Positions 41,759 to 55,079 of a DNA stretch of 64,000 nt are shown here, piece by piece (position 1 is the stretch's first letter; each line of letters opens with the position of its first letter). This stretch comes from Syngnathus acus (lineage: Eukaryota > Chordata > Actinopteri > Syngnathiformes > Syngnathidae), in the NCBI RefSeq assembly GCF_901709675.1, contig NC_051095.1, positions 9,327,956-9,391,955 on the forward strand, written 5' to 3'. The notes below the pieces were generated by a model, which searched no databases, was not told the DNA's origin, and saw nothing but the letters and a program-made list of their open reading frames with translations. Position numbers and translations under genes: made by a program.

Positions 41759-43555
41759 ACCTTGTTCTCTTTGCATCCGGAATTCAGGTCATATTACCGC
41801 ATTTTAATAGTCGAAATGTTCTTGGATCGTTGAGCTCGCCGTGGCACACTATGCTACTTATATTTAATTTATACACACATAAAAGTGTCACATGGTCGTA
41901 AATAAACACTCTGTTAATGTCTTCTGTTACGCGGTGGTGCAAAATTAAATATTGGCCTTCTTCAAAAGTGGACGCTGACAAACTGTTTTGTCTCGTCTCG
42001 TCTTGAGTGACTAACAAAAATAAAGAAATATTTAATGAAGACCTCAGAGAAAATGCAGAATTGTTATCTGGACAACACTGGATTAGGGAGATATACTTAA
42101 TCGAGTGACCAGTGAAAATACATGTTTTACTTAAAAGTAATTTTGCCATAATTCATTGACAACCTGACGCTATTATTATTATTATAATTGTATTATTATT
42201 ATTAATACATGTTGTAGTAACAGTAGTGAGATACACGTGAAATAATATGAACAATAACACATTAAGACACAATATACACATTAAATGCACACGTTACAAT
42301 CACAATAATAAATGCATCACGATATAGTGCGTTTTTATTTTTCAAAAAAAATCCCACTAAAATAATACACTTCATAACACAAACACGCACACACACGCAC
42401 ACACATACACGTTCACACACACACCCTTAGACACACTAGAGCAGAGTTTCCCAACGGCACACCAGTGTGAGAACGTGAGAGATGTTCAGCTGTGCCGTGG
42501 AAAATTGTCCAACATTAAATACCGAGCGCATTGTAAGCAGGATCGCCAAACCACAGGTCAGTTAGCGCAAGGCCTGGTCAGCCACTTGCTAATCATGCGT
42601 GCGTGGCAAATCGGAGAATCTTGAGATTTCATGTTGGGGCATCGGCACATACTCAGTATTATGTGCGTGTGTTGCTGTTAGTGTTGGCTCGTGAGTGAAC
42701 GTTTCGTTCAAAAGAACGATTTTCTTTTCAGTGAACGAGAGTGAACGAATCACTTCCTGAAGTGATTCGTTCTTTTTTCAGTTCATATGACTTCCACCAG
42801 TAGGTGCCGGTAATGCACATTCAAGCTGGTGCCACCTCGCCGTAAATCAAAACGAAGAAGAAAATGACGTAACTTCCCGTTCACGAACGAGTCGTGAAAT
42901 GCTTTTCCCGTTCACCAACTGAACGGTGGTCTGTGAGTGAACGAGTCAGTGAGTGAGTGATTTGCATTTCCAGTTCATCGCGTGAACGGATCAGTGAGGG
43001 AACGAATCCTGACTTTCCCGTTCGCGAACGAGTTAATGGGTGAACTGCCTTCCCGTGCATCAACGGATCAGTCAGTGAACGTGTTGCGTCTCCTGGCGTG
43101 AACTATGTAAGCCAGAATGTAGATTTACTTTTAATATTATTATTATCAAATAAACATTTATGTTAAAACTTGTCTGGTGTTTTATTCCTTGTTTTTTTAT
43201 TCGCCAATTAAAACATAAAAATCGGACATTTGGTTAACTGCTTTATATGACAATATGTGTAGGTACACCTCATGGACACTTCAATAGGTACACTACACGA
43301 GGTAAAAAAAAAAAAAAAAAAAAGAATAAATAAATAAGAAAGTGTAGCGAACGATTCGGTGAACGATTATTTTGAACAAATATTTTGAGTGAACCGATTC
43401 TAAAGATTCAGTTCTTAAAAGAACTGGAATGCACTAGTACAAAAGAGTGCAGACGGCCAAGGACTGCCAGGTCTAAATAGCTGACTCGTTAGTGACATGG
43501 GCTCTCGCTCGGAAAGAACTTGGTTCGATCCCAGGTGTGAGCATATACCTAAATG

Positions 43556-43843
43556 TGCTTTTAGAATTGGAACCTCGCTGCATATGCAAACAAATACAAG
43601 TATTTATGTGTGAATACATAAGGTGGCCCCGCCCCCAAGTTGGCGGAGCAAACCAATGGATCACGCCCACTACCTAGGGGGCGGGGTGGAATCCAGTAGT
43701 GTAAGGGGCGGGGGAAGAGAGATAGGGTTCCAAAGTAGGGTTTAAAGCTAAGGTTAGGGGCGGGCCACTTTATGTATTTACACATAAATACTTGCATTTG
43801 ATGGCATATGCATACGCAGCGAGGGTCCAATTCTAAAAGTGTG
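43556..43843. repeat. Palindromic element nested in the hAT-like element
   Basis: CTTTTAGAATTGGAACCTCG at the left is mirrored by the reverse complement of CGAGGGTCCAATTCTAAAAG at the right. The ~75-bp arms also include CAAGTATTTATGTGT / ACACATAAATACTTG and a GGTGGCCC-type inner end. The interior is GC-rich. Confidence 0.75.
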
Positions 43844-43939
43844 CCTAATAACAGGCCACTTTATTAGGGAAATATCATGGTCAAAGGTCACAGGTGTCAA
43901 GCTCTAGTCCTCGGGGCCACGTTCCAACATGTTTTCCAA

Positions 43940-44345
43940 GTGACCCTCGTTAAGCGCACCTGCGTGAAAAGTTTTTGGTCACTTTCACGTTCCGCAAGAG
44001 CTAAAACTTTTCACGCAGGTGCACTTAACGAGGGAATCACACGGACACTCCATTAGGTACACCGCCATTTTCAAGTGTACCTAATAACAGGCCACTTTAT
44101 TAGGGAAATATCATGGTCAAAGGTCACAGGTGTCAAGCTCTAGTCTAAAATGGCGGTGTACCTAATGGAGTGTCCGTTTGATTCCCTCGTTAAGCGCACC
44201 TGCGTGAAAAGTTTTTGGTCACTTTCACGTTCCGCAGGAGCTAAAACTTTTCACGCAGGTGCACTTAACGAGGGAATCACACGGACACTCCATTAGGTAC
44301 GCCGCCATTTTCAAGTGTACCTAATAACAGGCCACTTTATTAGGG
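43940..44345. repeat. Two copies of a hairpin unit with ~30-bp stems
   Basis: CTCGTTAAGCGCACCTGCGT pairs with ACGCAGGTGCACTTAACGAG across a short loop at 43947-44033, and again at 44182-44273. Between and after them, ACTCCATTAGGTACACCGCC appears in both orientations, together with CCTAATAACAGGCCACTTTA. Repeat period is about 235-240 bp. Confidence 0.8.
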
Positions 44346-45521
44346 ATATATCATGGTCAAAGGTCACAGGTGTCAATCTCTAGTCCTCGGGGCCGCATTC
44401 CAACATGTTTTCCAAGAACTGATGGAATGCACATCACTAGTACAAAACAGTGCAGACGACCATAGGCTGCCAGGTCGAAATAGCCGACTGGATAATGACA
44501 TGGGCTCTTGCTCGGTAAGAACTTGGTTCAATCCCAAGTGTGAGAATATACATAATTGTGCTTTTATTGTGCAATTAACCCTTTATTTATTTATTCCTTT
44601 TTTTTTACCTCGTGTAGTGTACCTATTGAAGTGTTCATGAGGTGTACCTACACATATTGTAATGTAAAGCAGTTAACCAAATGTCAGAATTTTATGTTTT
44701 AATTGGCGAATAAAAAAACAAGGAATAAAACACCAGACAAGTTTTAAAATAAATGTTTATTTGAAAACTTTTAATATAGAAGCTGGTGTAACACTTAACA
44801 GATTTTTGTTGGTGGTGTGCCTCGAGATTTTTTCCAATGAAAAGGTGTGCCGTGAATGAAAAAAGGTTGGGAAACACTGCACTAGATAATGGTCAAAACA
44901 ATACACACATACGCAATACTAAATAATATTATGCAACACAATCATAAAACACACACACACACACACAATAAATGTGCACACAAACACGTAATACATATAT
45001 TAATGCACGAACAAACATATGTATTCATATTACACACAATAACATGCGTACATAGAAAATGTATCCATCTTATATTATGATTATGATGATAATGTAAGTA
45101 GACTTTTAGCACTTGCTTGCATCCACTTGCCACCTACCCCCCACCACCGCAACCCCTCCCCACCCTGTCGGGCCTTGGGTGGGTTGCTTGTTGTGAGTGG
45201 GCCTAATAAAATGGGGGTGGCCACTTGACCTTTGACCCCGTGTGATCGCAGCCCATTACCTCCTTTGAGAGGTGGGAAACGTGCACACGGCTTGCACAAC
45301 CGCACACATGCACATTTACATTGAGCCCCACTTCACTCACACGTTTTTTTGACATTTATATTTAGGATTGCTGTTGAAAAGCTTTTATCTCCCAATATTG
45401 TCATGAAAATAGTTTTGAAAATTGTTTTGAATGTGTTTTTGTTTGTAGGTAAAACCAGAACCACTGACAACAACAACGACAACGACACAACAATGTAATT
45501 GTATTTTGTTTTGGGATTAAG

Positions 45522-45588
45522 AACAACAACAACAACAGCAACTACTGCTACTACTACTTCTACTACTACTACTACTACTACTACTACT
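45522..45588. repeat. (AAC)n and (ACT)n trinucleotide run
   Basis: AAC units are followed by ACT units with few interruptions. Confidence 0.9.
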
Positions 45589-47478
45589 TTTACAGATACA
45601 TGCCTTTTGTTTGGTATGGTTTGTTTTTTTAGACAAAATAAGAAAAAATACTTTGGATGAATGGTGCCTTGTTTGTGTCGTTTCGAGGAATTGACATTGA
45701 TATAATTTCAAATTACAAAAATGGACGTGCTTTGTTTTGGTTGTTTTTTTTCACTAAAATATTTATTTTTAATCTCAAAATCAGAATTTACATGCTTTTT
45801 ATCATTACTGGATATATGGCCTGTGCACACTTTGTTCTGAGTTAAAAAAAAATGTCCATCTTGCTTTTCTGTTTTGTTTTGTTTTATCGCTAAATGGATT
45901 GCATTTACCTTTTGCTTTGTTTTTCCAGGTTAAAGGAAAAAATATTGTTTTCAGATGACTTTTCTTCTATTTGGTTTTCTTGCTTGTTGAACATATTTCA
46001 AATCACAACATTTATAGATACATGCTTTTTTGATTTTAAGATAAAAAAAATTGTTAAAACCATTAGATTTTAATCTACTGTGTTTTTTGTGTGTTTATAA
46101 AAAAAATGCATACTCTACATAGTTTTGTTGGAGCTGTTGGTCTTTTGATGTAACAGATTTTTGTTGTTGTAGTACTTTTGAAATCACAACATTTTAGGAT
46201 ATGTTCTTTGTTTTGTCTAATTGTTCATCAGTTGTTGTCACTTTTTAAAAAAAAAAAAATGCGGCTTTTGACCCAAACGGCGTCATGGCGTGCCGCCGGT
46301 GCGTGCATGTTCTTCACGAGGCGTGTTGTCTTCACACGGGGCCCATTTGCTATTCATGGCTGCGCCCCTACCTCTCTCCCACCCGGCTTGGAAGGAGGCC
46401 AGATGCGTGGCAATGTTAGTGTGGTGCGTACGTGGAGCGATCAATCAAGTGTCTCCTCCACGGAAAGATGCGTGGAAGCATATGGCGCAGGGGGCGGCAG
46501 AAAGCTGCGAGCTTCTTGTGTCAAGAGGACACAGAAAGAGAAGAAAAGGAAGAAAGCTCATAGTGACGTCATGACACAATCACACTTTAGTTGTTTTTTT
46601 TTAGGGGGGGGGGGGCGTTAACCAGGCGTCTGTTTAACAATGTTTGTATAGCCCCCCCACACACATCCAATTAAACTTTTGTTGCTTATATATTTTCTTT
46701 TTCCTCCTTAGAAAATGCATGGTAGCATTTTGCATTTTAATATAAAATAACAGATACTATTGAAGTAATGAATCATATGTAATAACAGTCTATATATACA
46801 TAAGTTTATATCACGAAGCCCCGCAGAAATTATTTAACTCACCTATAGGTTCACAATGTATTATAATAATAATAATACTAAGACTAAAATAAAGCAGTTT
46901 GATTTTACCATATTTAAACACAAATTCACTGTGGAAATTGAACATTTTTTACAGTAAGCTACATATTTTAGATTTAATATTGATTGCTATAAGTTCATCT
47001 CAATGTCAGTTTTGTAATTTATCATTAAAAAAATAGATCACATTTTAAAATCGTGTTGAGCTTTTTGTCATTGTTTTACAATTCCATCTATTAAAACATA
47101 ATTACTGTGGACTGTTATGAAAAAATATCACATTTTATGTCAATAATAATATTTACCAAGGTGATATGAATTGCTAAAATTATACTTTATTTTTCAAAGT
47201 GAAACAAAAATAAATCGATTTGACTCAAAACTGTCTAAATCGATCAATCAAAAATGTCTTTTCTTGAAATATCGTAGAGTCTTTATTTACACAGATGCGG
47301 ATTAAATACATTAAAATTCTCGTGTTGAACTTCATATATATTTATATATTTACTGTATATGTACACAGGCTGCAGTGGCTCATCATCATGATCATCATCA
47401 TCTTGGTAATGGCCTTTTAATAATGGCCTGTCACTTATCCAAACTGGAGTAAAAAAAGTGATATGAGCTACTAAAATG

Positions 47479-47484
47479 TTTATT
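47479..47484 (-). terminator. Candidate polyadenylation signal of lbx2
   Basis: AATAAA on the minus strand 153 bp past the lbx2 stop. Another lies near 47282, so the real end is uncertain. Confidence 0.4.
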
Positions 47485-47636
47485 AAGAGAGTAAGTCCTC
47501 TTTAAAAGTCCCATAATAAATTAAATCGAAGGAAAGAAGAAGAAAAACACTTCTTTTTTGTCAATATCCGTGCAAAAGTTTGGGAAATAAAAAAATGCCC
47601 CTTTCTAAATATTTTCTGTTTGTAAAAAGCAAGATG

Positions 47637-48678
47637 TCAGTCGTCAACTTCGATCTCCTCGTCGTCCTCCGAGAACTCGTCGGTGGTCTGTCCGCGTGAC
47701 GAGGAGGGCGACTGGGGGAAGATCCGGTGCGAGGAGGGGGTCCCCCTGGCCGGGGATCCGCCCGGAGAGCTCCCTTCGCCGCCTTCCCCTCCCGCGCTTC
47801 CTCGACCTCCCCCCGGAGCCTCGTCATTATTGTCCATGGCCACGAGCTTGTGGAGGGTCTGCGGCGTGATCTTCTTCAGTGACTCCACGTCCGCCTTCAT
47901 CTCCTCCAGGTCGCGCTTGAGTTTGGCGCGCCGATTTTGGAACCAGGTGATGACCTGCGCATTGGACAGGCCCAGCTGGCCCGCGATCTGGTCCCGGTCA
48001 GCCGGAGACAAGTACTTCTGGTAGAGGAAGCGCTTTTCCAGCTCATAGATCTGATGGTTGGTGAAGGCCGTGCGGGACTTTCGCCGCTTTTTGGACGCCT
48101 GCCGCTGGCCGAACGCGTTCAGGTGTTCCCGACCTGCGAGCAAACGATGGTCTTAATAATAATAACAACAATAATAATAATAATAATAGTTATTCCAAAC
48201 ACCAGGCTGATGCATTTACGTTAAAAAGACTTTTTCCGGAGCTAATATGCTGGTGCCAGCAATTTAATTTGATTGAATATTTACGTAAGAAATGTATTAT
48301 TTATTTCACGACTGAATATCAAAGATGATAACGAGATATCGCTGATTTTCCAGTCAAGTGCAATCTGAAAAGACACGCTAGTCTAATAACGTCAATATGG
48401 TAATTTTATTGTCACGCCTCCAAATGCGTAGATACACAGAGAAATTACCACCTAAAATGATTCATGATTCTTAATGTTGTCTTTGTTCATCAGTTTTAGC
48501 TTCATATTTTGACTAATGGCATATTTATTAGTGGCAAATTTATGTCATGCTATCACGCCACCAATGCGCAATTACACGCACAATAGGCAATCACGTTATT
48601 CTGTAATTCAAAGCAAACATAATTACTTTAATATCTATATAGACATATCATCTGTACTTAACATTTTTTGGTCAATTC

Positions 48679-48763
<85 letters not shown>

Positions 48764-49193
48764 AAGACATGATACACATTCCCCAAGAAATCGGCTTCTC
48801 AAACTATTTACAAGCAATACAGGAGATCAACTTGTTTGGCGTACCTTCGGCCGCCTGTATGACGTTGACCTCGAGGCCCTTGAACGTCTTGCTGGCCAAT
48901 TCCTCCAGGGCGCACAGCGGCGACGAAGGCGTGCCGATGCCGTTCCGGGCGCCACTAGCAGCGGCCACCTTCTCCAGGACCCTCGGCCTAGTCGGACATA
49001 CGCTGGACGCGACAGAAGAGGCGGCGGATTTCTTGACCGAGGGCTTACTGAGGATGTCCTCGATACTGAACGGCGTCAGTGGCTTGTTGGAGTTAGCCGG
49101 TGGCGGCAGCTGGTCCAGAGGGGGCCGCCGCCTTCTGTCCTCGCCGGCGGACTGCAACACGGAGCCCGCCTTCATGTCTTTACTAGAGGTCAT
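47637..49193 (-). CDS. lbx2: Ladybird homeobox 2 transcription factor, complete, two exons, 281 aa
   Basis: Nuclear homeodomain factor of the ladybird family, active in vertebrate muscle-precursor and neural development. Exon 1 is 49193-48845 and exon 2 is 48133-47637 (TGA), joined in phase 1 with AG/GT borders. An Engrailed-homology repressor motif FSIEDIL is at residues 42-48. The homeodomain occupies about 133-192 (SRTAFTNHQIYELEKRFLYQ, ITWFQNRRAK) with Thr47 and Asn51 equivalents at Thr179 and Asn183; Thr47 is typical of LBX/TLX proteins. After it come DLEEMKADVESLKK and a Gly/Ser/Pro-rich segment. The tail is acidic (EFSEDDEEIEVDD). LBX1 has an almost identical homeodomain, but the pcgf1 neighbour and the diverged flanks indicate lbx2. 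It is convergent with pcgf1. Confidence 0.95.
48134..48844 (-). other. lbx2 intron with (GATA)n array
   Basis: Single intron starting GTACG on the minus strand. It is AT-rich and contains an (AAT)n run at 48151-48188 and the GATA array at 48679-48763. No other gene seen. Confidence 0.85.
48679..48763. repeat. (CTAT)n = (GATA)n tetranucleotide array in lbx2 intron
   Basis: About 21 perfect units, about 80 bp from the lbx2 exon 1 donor site. Same unit as the array before pcgf1, in the opposite orientation. Confidence 0.95.
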
Positions 49194-49660
49194 CGCCCGG
49201 AGGAAGAGGAAAATAAAACCAAAAGGGAGTGGAGAAATAGTTTTCTATTTCATTCGTGAGGCAGCGTGGAGCGTCCACAAGTGGTTCCGGGGGAGTTGTG
49301 CTAAAAGTGTGTCCGCCTTTGCGCTCGCATATTCCGGCAGCGTTCATTCGCTCGCCTCCCCCTCCCGCCCCCGTCAAAAGTGCGCCTCTAGTCCGCGGAG
49401 CTCCATGCAAATGCTCGCCAAGTAGCGTCGGTCTTGCAGTTTGGGAAAAAAAAGGACAAGTAGACGGAGGAGAAAGGGGGTGAAAGTGTCCCAAAGCAGG
49501 AGGAAGCAGAAGGTGACTGCTAACGAGTTGTTGTTGATTGGCCGAGGCTCAATTAGAGCGAGGCGACACCACTTCGCTGACCCTCCACCTCCTCCACCTC
49601 CCCCACCGCCACAACCACCACAGTTGCGTCTTAAAGGGCCGCGCCCCAAAATACGCACTC
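49194..49660 (-). promoter_or_regulatory. lbx2 5' leader and promoter region
   Basis: This stretch upstream of the lbx2 start is GC-rich compared with its flanks. It holds an octamer ATGCAAAT at 49405-49412, a CCAAT box on the minus strand (ATTGG at 49537-49541), and a pyrimidine/purine-asymmetric run of CCACCTCC units (49578-49622). No TATA box was found at a convincing place. The transcription start is not determined. Confidence 0.45.
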
Positions 49661-52600
49661 CGAATCAGGGTTGAGAGGGGAGGAGTCTGATGTTGCTGCC
49701 GATGATGAGGATGATGATGATGATATGCTTCCAAATATTTACTCTTACGCATTCTTGTACAGAAAGAAGTCCACTCACACAATAAATACATACCACAAAA
49801 CATGAGTTGCTAAGAAGACAAGTCGTGCGTAATTACGCACTGAAGTGGACCAATTTGACACATTTGAGGTTTCTGCTGACAAAAAGGTACAATTAAGTAA
49901 GCCCAAAAAATTTGCATCGTTAAAATACAATTAATTATGCAAAATATGTATTAAAGAATAATAAATAACACGAAGTTACAAGGTTAAAAAACGTAATTTC
50001 CCACTTCCACATTTTATTTATGAATGTAGTTTGACAATGTTTGATTAGTAATTGGCTATAGTTATTAAATAAGATGGGATGGTATACATGAAATGCTTGT
50101 TTTGATTTTTTTTTTTTTTTTTTACAGACACATGATATCTGTTAAAACAGACCATAAAAGACATACTCTATAAAGATACCACACACAGGTTATGTTTTGG
50201 TTACTTAGATTATGGTAGACATTTTTTTAGCACTTTATTTGAATTATCATGTTTTCAATATCCTTTAAGGATACATGCTATTTGTATACAGTTTATTATT
50301 GATACGTTTTCAAATACATTTTAAATTGCACGAAAACAATAAGGCCAATATAACAAGTGTTTTTATTTATTTATTTCATACTGTATTAGTTTTGTCTCAT
50401 TGATATGTGATTTTTGCATATTTACAAATAACAATTAATAATGCTTGATCGGTGAGAGTCTATTTTACTCATCAATATCGAGTGTTAACATTATTAAAGA
50501 CATACTGTATATTAAAGAAGTGACTTTTTAAAATGTATTTATCTGTCTTTCAACGTGGCTCCTACGTTAATCACACACGAACGAGGGCCTGGAGCTAATT
50601 TTGTGGCGTGTCATCAATTGATGTACATCAAATATGAACCATTATATACTGAATAAAGGTTTGGATGAGATATGTGCACGTGGAAGGAAATTTGTTTCTT
50701 TCAATGTTCAACCAAAAATAAGCATTTTGGCCCAGGTGATGAATAAAAAGCTTTTTTTTTTTTTAAATCGTTCGGCAGCACGTGTATTTTACACTTTTGA
50801 CGTGTCAGCATTTTTTCCTCCCTTAGTGTGTTCGTGTGTGTTGTTTTTAAAGTGCACTCAGTGGTTGGCCATTTGCATGGCAGGAAGATGCGTGTTGTTA
50901 CGTGCCAACATGACCATATGGTGACACGAGAAGCCATAAAACAGCAGGGCTTTCTATTAAATCTGCCTTAGGGGTCTTTTTTTTTATTATCATTATTATT
51001 TAAGAAAGACGAGTGTACTTTATTAAACACAACAATTACTTTGAATTAAAGAAGGCACTTGTAAAATTGAATTTGTAACATTGGAATATTTTACGGTAAT
51101 ACAGTTTTTCTAAACGCCGCTATTTTTTTTTATCGATGAATAAAATCGTAAAATTAGATTTTTTTTTGCTTGAAGCTAAATCACTATCACTTGACCCCAT
51201 CAATCATCAAGTCTTTTAATTAGATAACTCCCGTTCGACATTCTCGCTACATTCGCGCCTGCCTACAACGAGGGAAAAAAAATACAAAAACACAAAGACG
51301 TGTGGGTAAAACTCGTGGTAATATTTATATTATATAAAATACTACGATAAAAAGTACACCGCATAATTAAAAGTACAGTGAGACATGCTGCAGCACCTAA
51401 AGGCAATTAGTCTCAACTAATTAAATAAGATGCTTTAAATAGGCTATTATGAATTCAAACATAATTAGTGTTCAAAATGGAGGGCTTTTTGTGGATGAGC
51501 CACAGTGCAAGGTTTTTTTTTTAAACAGAACATCAATACGTTTTACAAACATACACATCTTAAGTCATAAATATAGTCACATTTAATTCATTTTAGGAAT
51601 ATATACAACGTAACAAAGAAAACGTATTTACTTCGATTTTAGCACCTCTGTGGAAGACTAATTGTTTTCTTTATTTTATGTAAACCAGGGTTTTAAAATC
51701 GAGCAAATGTGTTTGCACATTACAATTTGGTCTATTTTTTTAACAATATTTCTTATTTAATAATGCACACATTTCAAGTCATTTTATACACCAACAAAAA
51801 GCAAATCCAATACAGTAGTTGTATTGAAAATGAAGATTGCTTTCCGACGGTTGAATGTACAGCAATACAGTTTTGTTTTATCCAGTGAAGGGAAAGCTGC
51901 AATTTAAATGACGATTAATATTTTGTTAGCGTGTGAGTGCATGGTGTGCTTTTGTGTGCGCGGGCGCCTGCCCTGTGTAATGAAAGAAAACAGTTGTAAA
52001 CGCCTCCTGGAATCTGCTAGGAGCGACGTTTGGGTCCACTCGGATATGGCTTGCTTGCTGCTTTGTTGTCGAGTCGCCTTTCCGGCCCAACTATTACATA
52101 ATGAGAGTCAAATGTGGTATTTACTCATCACTTTTGTCTCAATTGATTTGAATTAAAATCAATAACGCACTAAGATAACTTTTAAGTCCTAAAACAAGAG
52201 AAAACGTGACTTTCTGAGTGAACCTTCGACAGCTGCTCACCGGAGAAAGGGACATGCGTCTTTACAAGCCGCCACCGAACGCATTCTTCTCGTGACAACA
52301 GCAGGTGTTTAGATAGTATGATCAGCGACGTTGGGAGGGGCGGTGACACGCCCTTTAATTGTCATTTGGAAGTCGCCGGGACATTCCGTGAATCATTATC
52401 ATCGTCCCCTCACCTTCGGTTCTTTTGTTTTAGTGCTTAGAAAACATAAAATAACACAATAACATAAAAATGCATCCTAATTTGAAATGTAATTAGATTC
52501 AAACAGTTAATAACAAAGACAGACGAAATTTTACGTGTCTTCAAAAAAATATATAAAATTTTAAATTTTACATCTCACAATAACGAGCTAGCCAGCTAGA

Positions 52601-55079
52601 TTATTTACAAATGTTAATATACATACAATATGATAGTCACATTTGTAGCATCATTTTTATTTATTTATTAATTTTGTAACTTCAAACAAAATATATTTTC
52701 ACAAAACTGGTAGAATACTGGCAATGCTCCACAGACAGAAAAACACTGTCCTATGACATTTAAATGTTACAAAAATCCATTTGAATTTGGATGGATGTAC
52801 CTAGACTATAGCTAAAATGGCTATCTATGAGATCAGAATGAACACAACAACAGAACAATATGTAAATAGTTACTTTGTTTTTTAAAATGCTTAAAATAAA
52901 CTAGAAAAAGGGCAGCAAAAATCCAATGAAAATTAAAGTGATAAAAAAATACCCAAAGAAATGTAAACGCAAAATAAAAATACAAAAGCAGTCTAATTTT
53001 CTAAATGAAAACCCTACAATTACAGTGGTGAAACAGTAAAAACATTAAAAATCTATGAACCTTCAAGGCTGGAAGTTATAATTTTTTCATTGTGAAAATG
53101 TTATTTTAATAATCTATTCCATTGGATGAACGTGCACATGATAGTCAAATCCAACTGGTTAACTTTGCATCGCTTGTACTGCTATGCATTAACAGTCAGA
53201 ATTATTCTATTGTGATTTCACAAATCAGTGAAACACACTACATGCATTGGACAGATTTTCCTCCCCTGTTTTGGTATCATATGCGTTATTCTGTTTTTTG
53301 TTTTTAAGAAAGAAAAGCTGGCCTCCATTCAGGACTATTAAGGCCTATCTTTTCATGTCACTGGCCATATCTGGCCAAATGAAGACAAATGTTGGCGTGA
53401 GAAGGCCGCGTTCCAGGAGATCCTTGGACAAATTAATCACTGCAATTCTATCCTCCGGCACTGGGGCAGTGCCCCCGCTTCTCCTGCGGTCCCCGATGCA
53501 ACATTGCTCGGGGTAATGAGGCCGGCGCGATGAGCGAGCCGAGTCTTCCGAGAGATGCCGTGACGCCTCGACCTTGGAGATTCGCCTTCTCCCAGGCATG
53601 CATCGGGTCCTCCTCACCCCACTTGGCATCAGGATTTCATTACGACACCCCCACCCCAATTCAGTCCACTCTGTCACCACCTCCAATGCATGTTCCCCCC
53701 GCCCTCTATCTTTTTGCTCCACTTTGCTCTCAAACCAAATGAGGAAATGGCTTGTTTGTTCAATGACAGTCTCTGAGTTTGGGCTGTAAAGATAAATGAT
53801 CCCAAGTATTAAGGTTTAACATGTTGACGAAACCCATCTGATCTGTTGGACTCATGAACCCCCCCCCCCCCCTTTTTTTGTTTTTCCAAAAATCCAACTG
53901 TGCGTGTCTGTGTGTGTGTGTGGGGGGGATGTTTAATGTTCTACTGTGGCACAGAGTGGTATCGTGGTAAACACACGATTAATTGACTTCAAGCTTTAAA
54001 TGTTGATATTGAGTTGTAAAGTCCACTGAATCCGTTCAATCCCTATACGGTCCATCGATTTTGTCACAACACTTAAACGAGCCCCATTTGAGACAACATC
54101 AGTGGATAAACTTTTTCCCAGTAAGAATAAAGCAAGAAAAGAACGAGAGAGAAACTATTGATGTTGCACTTTGCCAGCAGTCAGCTGTTTTGTTTTTCAA
54201 CTTAAATGTCACTACATCTGTTGAAAAAAAATAAAAACACTTATGTTTTGCGTTTTGTTCTTAGTTGTAATAAATGTGAATGTGAATCGAACCATGACTT
54301 GAAAAACAAAATAGGTAGGTATCCAAGCAAATTTTTTTGACATTCAGTTACACACCGAACAAAATACTAAATCCATGAACCGTACAAAAGTGGTAATATC
54401 CATTCCTTAGTTTTACTCATAATTTCTACCATTTCTAATACTTTTAATGGAACATGGAAATAACATTAAAAACACATGTGAGAAACATAAATATCAGGAG
54501 TGTGAAAACGGCAAGAAAAGGTCTTTTGGCCAGATCCCGGCCATAACTTACACTGTCACTGGAGTTCGTAAATATTAAGAGTGGACTCTCAATCCAAGGA
54601 GACAATCCCCTATGGAGTCCATGAAGTTTTATTTTTCTTTTCTGGGTTAAACATCAGCATGAGGACAGTACGTGATGGAAAATTGTTTTGTATTTTGAGC
54701 TGAAGGGGATTTTGCCGAGCGTTAGCTCTTTTGCTAATTAATGACAATGGATGTTGCAGTAATCAGTCAGCTGTGAGGCCAATTATCAGATACAAATGAG
54801 GACTGATCATCTTCCCATGCAACATTAAATCACATATATGCATTATCCCTGCGAACGTTTACCATCTAGCAATGGGTCATTTAAAATAAACAGTAAAAAT
54901 GACCAGTCTAAAATGCAACCTAAGTAGGACAAGAGAAACATGGTATATTAGATGACGTCAACACTAAGGTTGAAGCCCATGTAAAGAGTTAAGGTACACG
55001 ATGATTATGCAACAAGACATTTGGACTTTTAACCTGCATTTTTAATGGATGCTTCACTTGGGAAATATCAGTGTCCCGG

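Larger units (their letters stand above)
42442..44879. mobile_element. Composite non-autonomous hAT-like element, 2.4 kb
   Basis: The left end is CAGAGTTTCCCAAC and the reverse complement of the right end is CAGTGTTTCCCAACC. The flanks are CACTAGAG (42434-42441) and CACTAGAT (44880-44887), an 8-bp target-site duplication with one mismatch, as expected for the hAT superfamily. No transposase frame is present. Inside are a left subterminal block (42690-43100) rich in GTGAACGA/CGTTCACG motifs, a large inverted repeat (about 43140-43340 against 44570-44770), duplicated tRNA-like segments (about 43423 and 44416) and nested palindromes. It appears to be a foldback element that received later insertions or duplications. 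Confidence 0.7.
41576..47478. other. Intergenic region between convergent pcgf1 and lbx2
   Basis: No gene was recognised. The interval is AT-rich and is dominated by the composite hAT-like element at 42442-44879. After that come an (AAC)n/(ACT)n run and degenerate copies of an ACATTTATAGATACATGCTT-like phrase between 45590 and 46210. A G-rich run lies near 46604-46616. Confidence 0.6.

Noticed and set aside
43475-43550. Possible tRNA gene (B-box-like GGTTCGATCCC)
   Set aside because: No cloverleaf can be closed, and a diverged copy lies in the same transposon at about 44490-44540, so it is a tRNA-like SINE segment.
47683-48024. Plus-strand frame antisense to the lbx2 homeodomain exon
   Set aside because: Shadow of the real minus-strand lbx2 exon, with no family motif.
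48516-49259. Long plus-strand open frame (247 codons) over the lbx2 intron and exon 1
   Set aside because: It is created by translating the CTAT array (repeating Tyr-Leu-Ser-Ile) and then the antisense of lbx2 exon 1.
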